34,049 bases of DNA from Clostridia bacterium (lineage in GTDB: Bacteria; Bacillota; Clostridia; Oscillospirales; Acutalibacteraceae), in assembly GCA_017398425.1 (NCBI GenBank), contig JAFQFZ010000024.1, forward strand, positions 1-34,049, read 5' to 3'. Shown in pieces: positions 31,930 to 34,049 of the stretch. A model generated the notes under the pieces. The model was not told the origin of the DNA, ran no database searches, and worked only from the letters and a program-made list of their open reading frames with translations. The translations under genes and the position numbers were made by a program. Each line of letters opens with the position of its first letter. Position 1 is the first letter of the stretch.

Positions 31930-33528
31930 ATGCTGCAATTTCAACCCATAACCGTGCAGGCGATTCGAGAATTCACGCCGTTTTTGTGCGGGCAAAACGG
32001 ACGCCTTTGCGATTTCACGCCGGCGAATCTGTATGTGTGGAAGGATTATTATTATACAGGCTATGTCATTCGGGATGACCTGTTGTATTTTGAACTTCGC
32101 GGTGAAGAAGGGGAAACCTATTACAGTGTGCCGATGGGGTCGGGCGATCGCGTTGGCGGCTTGCGCTTGCTGTATGATCATGCCGCGTCGCAGGGTATGC
32201 CGCTCCGGTTGTCATTGATTTGCGACGATATGCTTGAGGATATTCGAACGGCGTTCGGTGAAGTGGCGTTTTCTTATGAGCGTGATTGGTGCGATTATTT
32301 GTATGAAGCCACTCCGATGGCTGCGTTTACAGGCGCGGCTTATGCTAAACAACGTAACCACGTGCGTCGTTTTGAGAGGGAATATCCCGCGTATCGTGTG
32401 GAGCGATTGCGTGCGGATCACGTGGAGGCGCTCAACGCGTTTTTGGATTCGTTTGCCCTCCTTCGCGGCAAGGATTCGGAGCTTGCCGCCGAAGAGATCG
32501 AGCGTACGCGTCGTGCGCTGTCGCGTATGGAAGCGATCGATCTGCTCGGCGTGGTGCTTTGGGTGGAAGATCGTTTGGTCGGTTTTTCGGCCGGTACGCG
32601 CGTGTGCGACACGTTGTACGTGAATTTTGAAAAAGCCGATACCGCCTATCACGGGGTGTATCAAAAGCTCGTGCAATGTTTTGCGCAGATGTTTACGGAT
32701 GAGACAGTTCGCTTCATCAACCGTGAAGAGGATTGCGGCAACGAAGGACTGCGAAAATCGAAATTGGCGTATCATCCGACCGCTTTGCTCAACAAGTATG
32801 CGTCGGTGATACCAACGTGCGGAGGGGGATGCTGTGTGACGTATCGAGTGGCGGTTTGCGACGATGATGGTACGCAACGTGAATATCTCAAAAATCTTGT
32901 GCTTGTGCATATGAACGACGTCGGCGCCACCGTGGATATGCACGTGTATCCTTCGTCGGAGGCGTTGCTGTTTGACGACGTAAAGCAATTTGATATTTTT
33001 CTTTTAGACATCGAAATGCCCGGCCTCAATGGGGTGGAGCTTGCCGAGCGGATCCGCGAAAGCAACGAATCCGCCGCTGTCATTTTTGTGACCGGGTATG
33101 CGGAGTATATCGCACAGGGCTATGATGTGGGTGCGCTGCATTATTTAATGAAGCCCATCGATAAACCTAAGCTTTTTGCTGTGCTGGACAAGGCGATCGC
33201 CGTACTGAGCAAGCGTGATTCCTGCTTGCGGTTGGAAACCGGCGGCGAGACGCATCGTGTACCGCTTGGCGAGATCCGCTATTTGGAAGTGAACGGCAAT
33301 TACGTGACGGTACACGCCAAGAATGATGTGACGGTCAAAAAGACGCTGTCGGATCTGGAAGCGGAGTTGGATGAACGCTTTGCGCGTACGGGACGTTCGT
33401 TCGTTGTCAATTTGTCTTTTGTGCGGCGGGTGACCAAATCGGATGTGTTTTTGAACGACGGTACACAGGTGCCGTTGTCGCGCGGAATGTATGAAGCGTT
33501 CAATCGTGCAATCATTGAACGATTGTAA
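31930..33528 (+). CDS. DUF2156-type protein read in frame into a LytTR response regulator
   Basis: One open frame of 532 codons joins two proteins that are normally separate. Residues 1-302 look like a stand-alone DUF2156 protein, the GNAT-like domain found at the C-terminus of phosphatidylglycerol lysyltransferases (AKQRNHVRRFEREYPAYRVE, KYDTAY-type strand as KADTAYHGVYQKLV, INREEDCGNEGLRKSKLAYHP). Residues 303-532 are a complete LytTR response regulator. The first part reaches the usual end of that family (YHPTALLNKYA) about 15 residues before the junction. A strong ribosome site and GTG lie at the junction (see 32821-32838). AAGGAAG lies before the ATG. Whether one fused protein, two proteins or both are made is open; a one-base indel is a simple cause. 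Confidence 0.75.
   Translation: MLQFQPITVQAIREFTPFLCGQNGRLCDFTPANLYVWKDYYYTGYVIRDDLLYFELRGEEGETYYSVPMGSGDRVGGLRLLYDHAASQGMPLRLSLICDDMLEDIRTAFGEVAFSYERDWCDYLYEATPMAAFTGAAYAKQRNHVRRFEREYPAYRVERLRADHVEALNAFLDSFALLRGKDSELAAEEIERTRRALSRMEAIDLLGVVLWVEDRLVGFSAGTRVCDTLYVNFEKADTAYHGVYQKLVQCFAQMFTDETVRFINREEDCGNEGLRKSKLAYHPTALLNKYASVIPTCGGGCCVTYRVAVCDDDGTQREYLKNLVLVHMNDVGATVDMHVYPSSEALLFDDVKQFDIFLLDIEMPGLNGVELAERIRESNESAAVIFVTGYAEYIAQGYDVGALHYLMKPIDKPKLFAVLDKAIAVLSKRDSCLRLETGGETHRVPLGEIRYLEVNGNYVTVHAKNDVTVKKTLSDLEAELDERFARTGRSFVVNLSFVRRVTKSDVFLNDGTQVPLSRGMYEAFNRAIIERL
32821..32838 (+). promoter_or_regulatory. Internal ribosome site and GTG start of the response regulator
   Basis: GGAGGGGG (32821-32828) lies seven bases before an in-frame GTG (32836-32838). 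Removal of one G from the G5 run (32824-32828) would make the upstream frame stop at TGA 32837-32839, giving a GTGA overlap typical of neighbouring genes. Confidence 0.75.
32836..33528 (+). CDS. LytTR-family response regulator (from internal GTG)
   Basis: If translation starts at the internal GTG, a 230-aa AgrA/LytR-type regulator is made. The receiver (1-115) has the acidic pair Asp9/Asp10, phospho-acceptor Asp58 (LLDIEMP), Thr86 (FVTGY) and Lys106 (MKPI). The LytTR DNA-binding domain (about 128-230) has IRYLEVNGNYVTVH and ARTGRSFVVNLSFVRRV. Such regulators bind direct repeats upstream of target genes. The next gene, 16 bases on, is a GHKL kinase, the expected partner. This is the same frame as the DUF2156 gene and is the more natural start for a regulator. 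Confidence 0.7.
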   Translation: MTYRVAVCDDDGTQREYLKNLVLVHMNDVGATVDMHVYPSSEALLFDDVKQFDIFLLDIEMPGLNGVELAERIRESNESAAVIFVTGYAEYIAQGYDVGALHYLMKPIDKPKLFAVLDKAIAVLSKRDSCLRLETGGETHRVPLGEIRYLEVNGNYVTVHAKNDVTVKKTLSDLEAELDERFARTGRSFVVNLSFVRRVTKSDVFLNDGTQVPLSRGMYEAFNRAIIERL

Positions 33529-33544
33529 AACGTGAGGAGGAGCG

Positions 33545-34049
33545 ATGTTGCGCAGGAAAAAAACGAACGATCGACTGGCCGCGTATCAGCGTGAATTGCT
33601 CGATACGCATTATACAGAGGTCGAGAATATGTATCGTGAGATGCGCGGATGGCGTCACGATTACCGCAACCATATCCAAACAATGAAGGTCTATGCCGCA
33701 AACGGCGATCTGGAAGCTATTGAGCGTTATTTGGATTTGTTGGATAATGAGCTTTGTGCGGTCGATCCGCAGATCAAAACGGGTAACGCCATGACCGATG
33801 CGATCTTGAACAGCAAACTGTCCCTGGCGCGTTCAAAGGGAATTACCGTGAAGGCGGATGCTCATATTCCGGTAGCGTTGTCGATCTCTGAACTGGATCT
33901 TTGCGTCATCTTGGGAAATCTGTTTGACAATGCAATCGAGGCAAGCTTGGCTTTGCCGCCCGAACAGCGTATGATTCGGGTGTATATGGATATGAAAAAC
34001 ACGCAACTTTACATTTCGTTTACCAACGTTACCGCCGGTAAAAAGATGA
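33545..34049 (+). CDS. GHKL sensor histidine kinase, soluble N-terminus (partial at window end)
   Basis: The first 168 codons of a kinase of the AgrC-like GHKL class; the stop is beyond the window. The phospho-accepting His38 lies in GWRHDYRNHIQTMK, and the ATP-site N-box is CVILGNLFDNAIEAS near 118-132. Unlike AgrC-type sensors, no membrane helices precede the H-box: the protein begins MLRRKKTNDRL and goes straight into a coiled coil. AGGAGG lies four bases before the ATG. It follows the LytTR regulator by 16 bases and is its likely partner. The input is therefore probably cytoplasmic or comes from a partner protein (inference). Confidence 0.9.
   Translation, partial: MLRRKKTNDRLAAYQRELLDTHYTEVENMYREMRGWRHDYRNHIQTMKVYAANGDLEAIERYLDLLDNELCAVDPQIKTGNAMTDAILNSKLSLARSKGITVKADAHIPVALSISELDLCVILGNLFDNAIEASLALPPEQRMIRVYMDMKNTQLYISFTNVTAGKKM

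Noticed and set aside
1..34049. CRISPR arrays, tRNA or rRNA genes, insertion sequences, prophage genes
   Set aside because: No regularly spaced repeats, cloverleaf-like sequences, transposase motifs or phage structural genes were seen on reading both strands.

Overview
The window looks like a chromosomal segment of a low-to-mid GC, probably anaerobic Bacillota (Clostridia-like) bacterium. The support is a tRNA-Ala T-box leader in front of alaS, a Rex repressor with a clostridial-type Rex box, the tepA-ftsK/spoIIIE neighbour pair, an oxygen-sensitive 2-hydroxyacyl-CoA dehydratase activase, strong AGGAGG-type ribosome sites and sigma-A promoters. No phage, IS, CRISPR, tRNA or rRNA was recognised. 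Genus-level placement is not possible from sequence reading alone.

Layout. 1-2 kb: the 3' end of a sensor histidine kinase converges on a 54-codon minus-strand ORF, followed by a cation antiporter. 2-4 kb (minus): a two-gene operon of a Gfo/Idh/MocA oxidoreductase and a sugar isomerase/epimerase, with two palindromes on its promoter. 4.1-10.8 kb (plus): a membrane-anchored helix-hairpin-helix protein, then a tightly packed run (thyX, thymidylate kinase, acetyltransferase, DJ-1/PfpI, 5-formyl-THF cyclo-ligase, mltG, peptidase U32) with several 4-14 base overlaps. 10.8-16.7 kb (plus): a class B penicillin-binding protein, the alanine T-box and alaS, a HIT protein, and an exonuclease with a cysteine-rich tail. 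16.7-20.7 kb (minus): a sugar 1-kinase-like protein, then an aconitase-rex operon whose promoter carries a Rex box. 20.8-34 kb (plus): a split large activase, tepA, ftsK, malQ, a YgiQ-type radical SAM protein, a DUF2156 / LytTR-regulator fused reading frame, and the start of a GHKL kinase that runs off the window.

How parts fit together. ThyX and the kinase would make dTMP and then dTDP, and the cyclo-ligase feeds the folate pool that ThyX uses. MltG, the PBP and FtsK act on wall synthesis and division. Rex would tie aconitase expression to the NADH/NAD+ ratio and control its own synthesis. The most unusual points are: (i) the stop-less, same-frame junction between the DUF2156 gene and the LytTR response regulator, where removing one G from a G5 run would restore a classic GTGA overlap; (ii) a terminator hairpin that contains the ribosome site of the penicillin-binding protein; (iii) the Rex box on the -35 element of acn-rex; (iv) the two-gene form of the large activase; (v) a GHKL kinase with no membrane segment. 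All functions are read from motifs and context; none was checked against a database.
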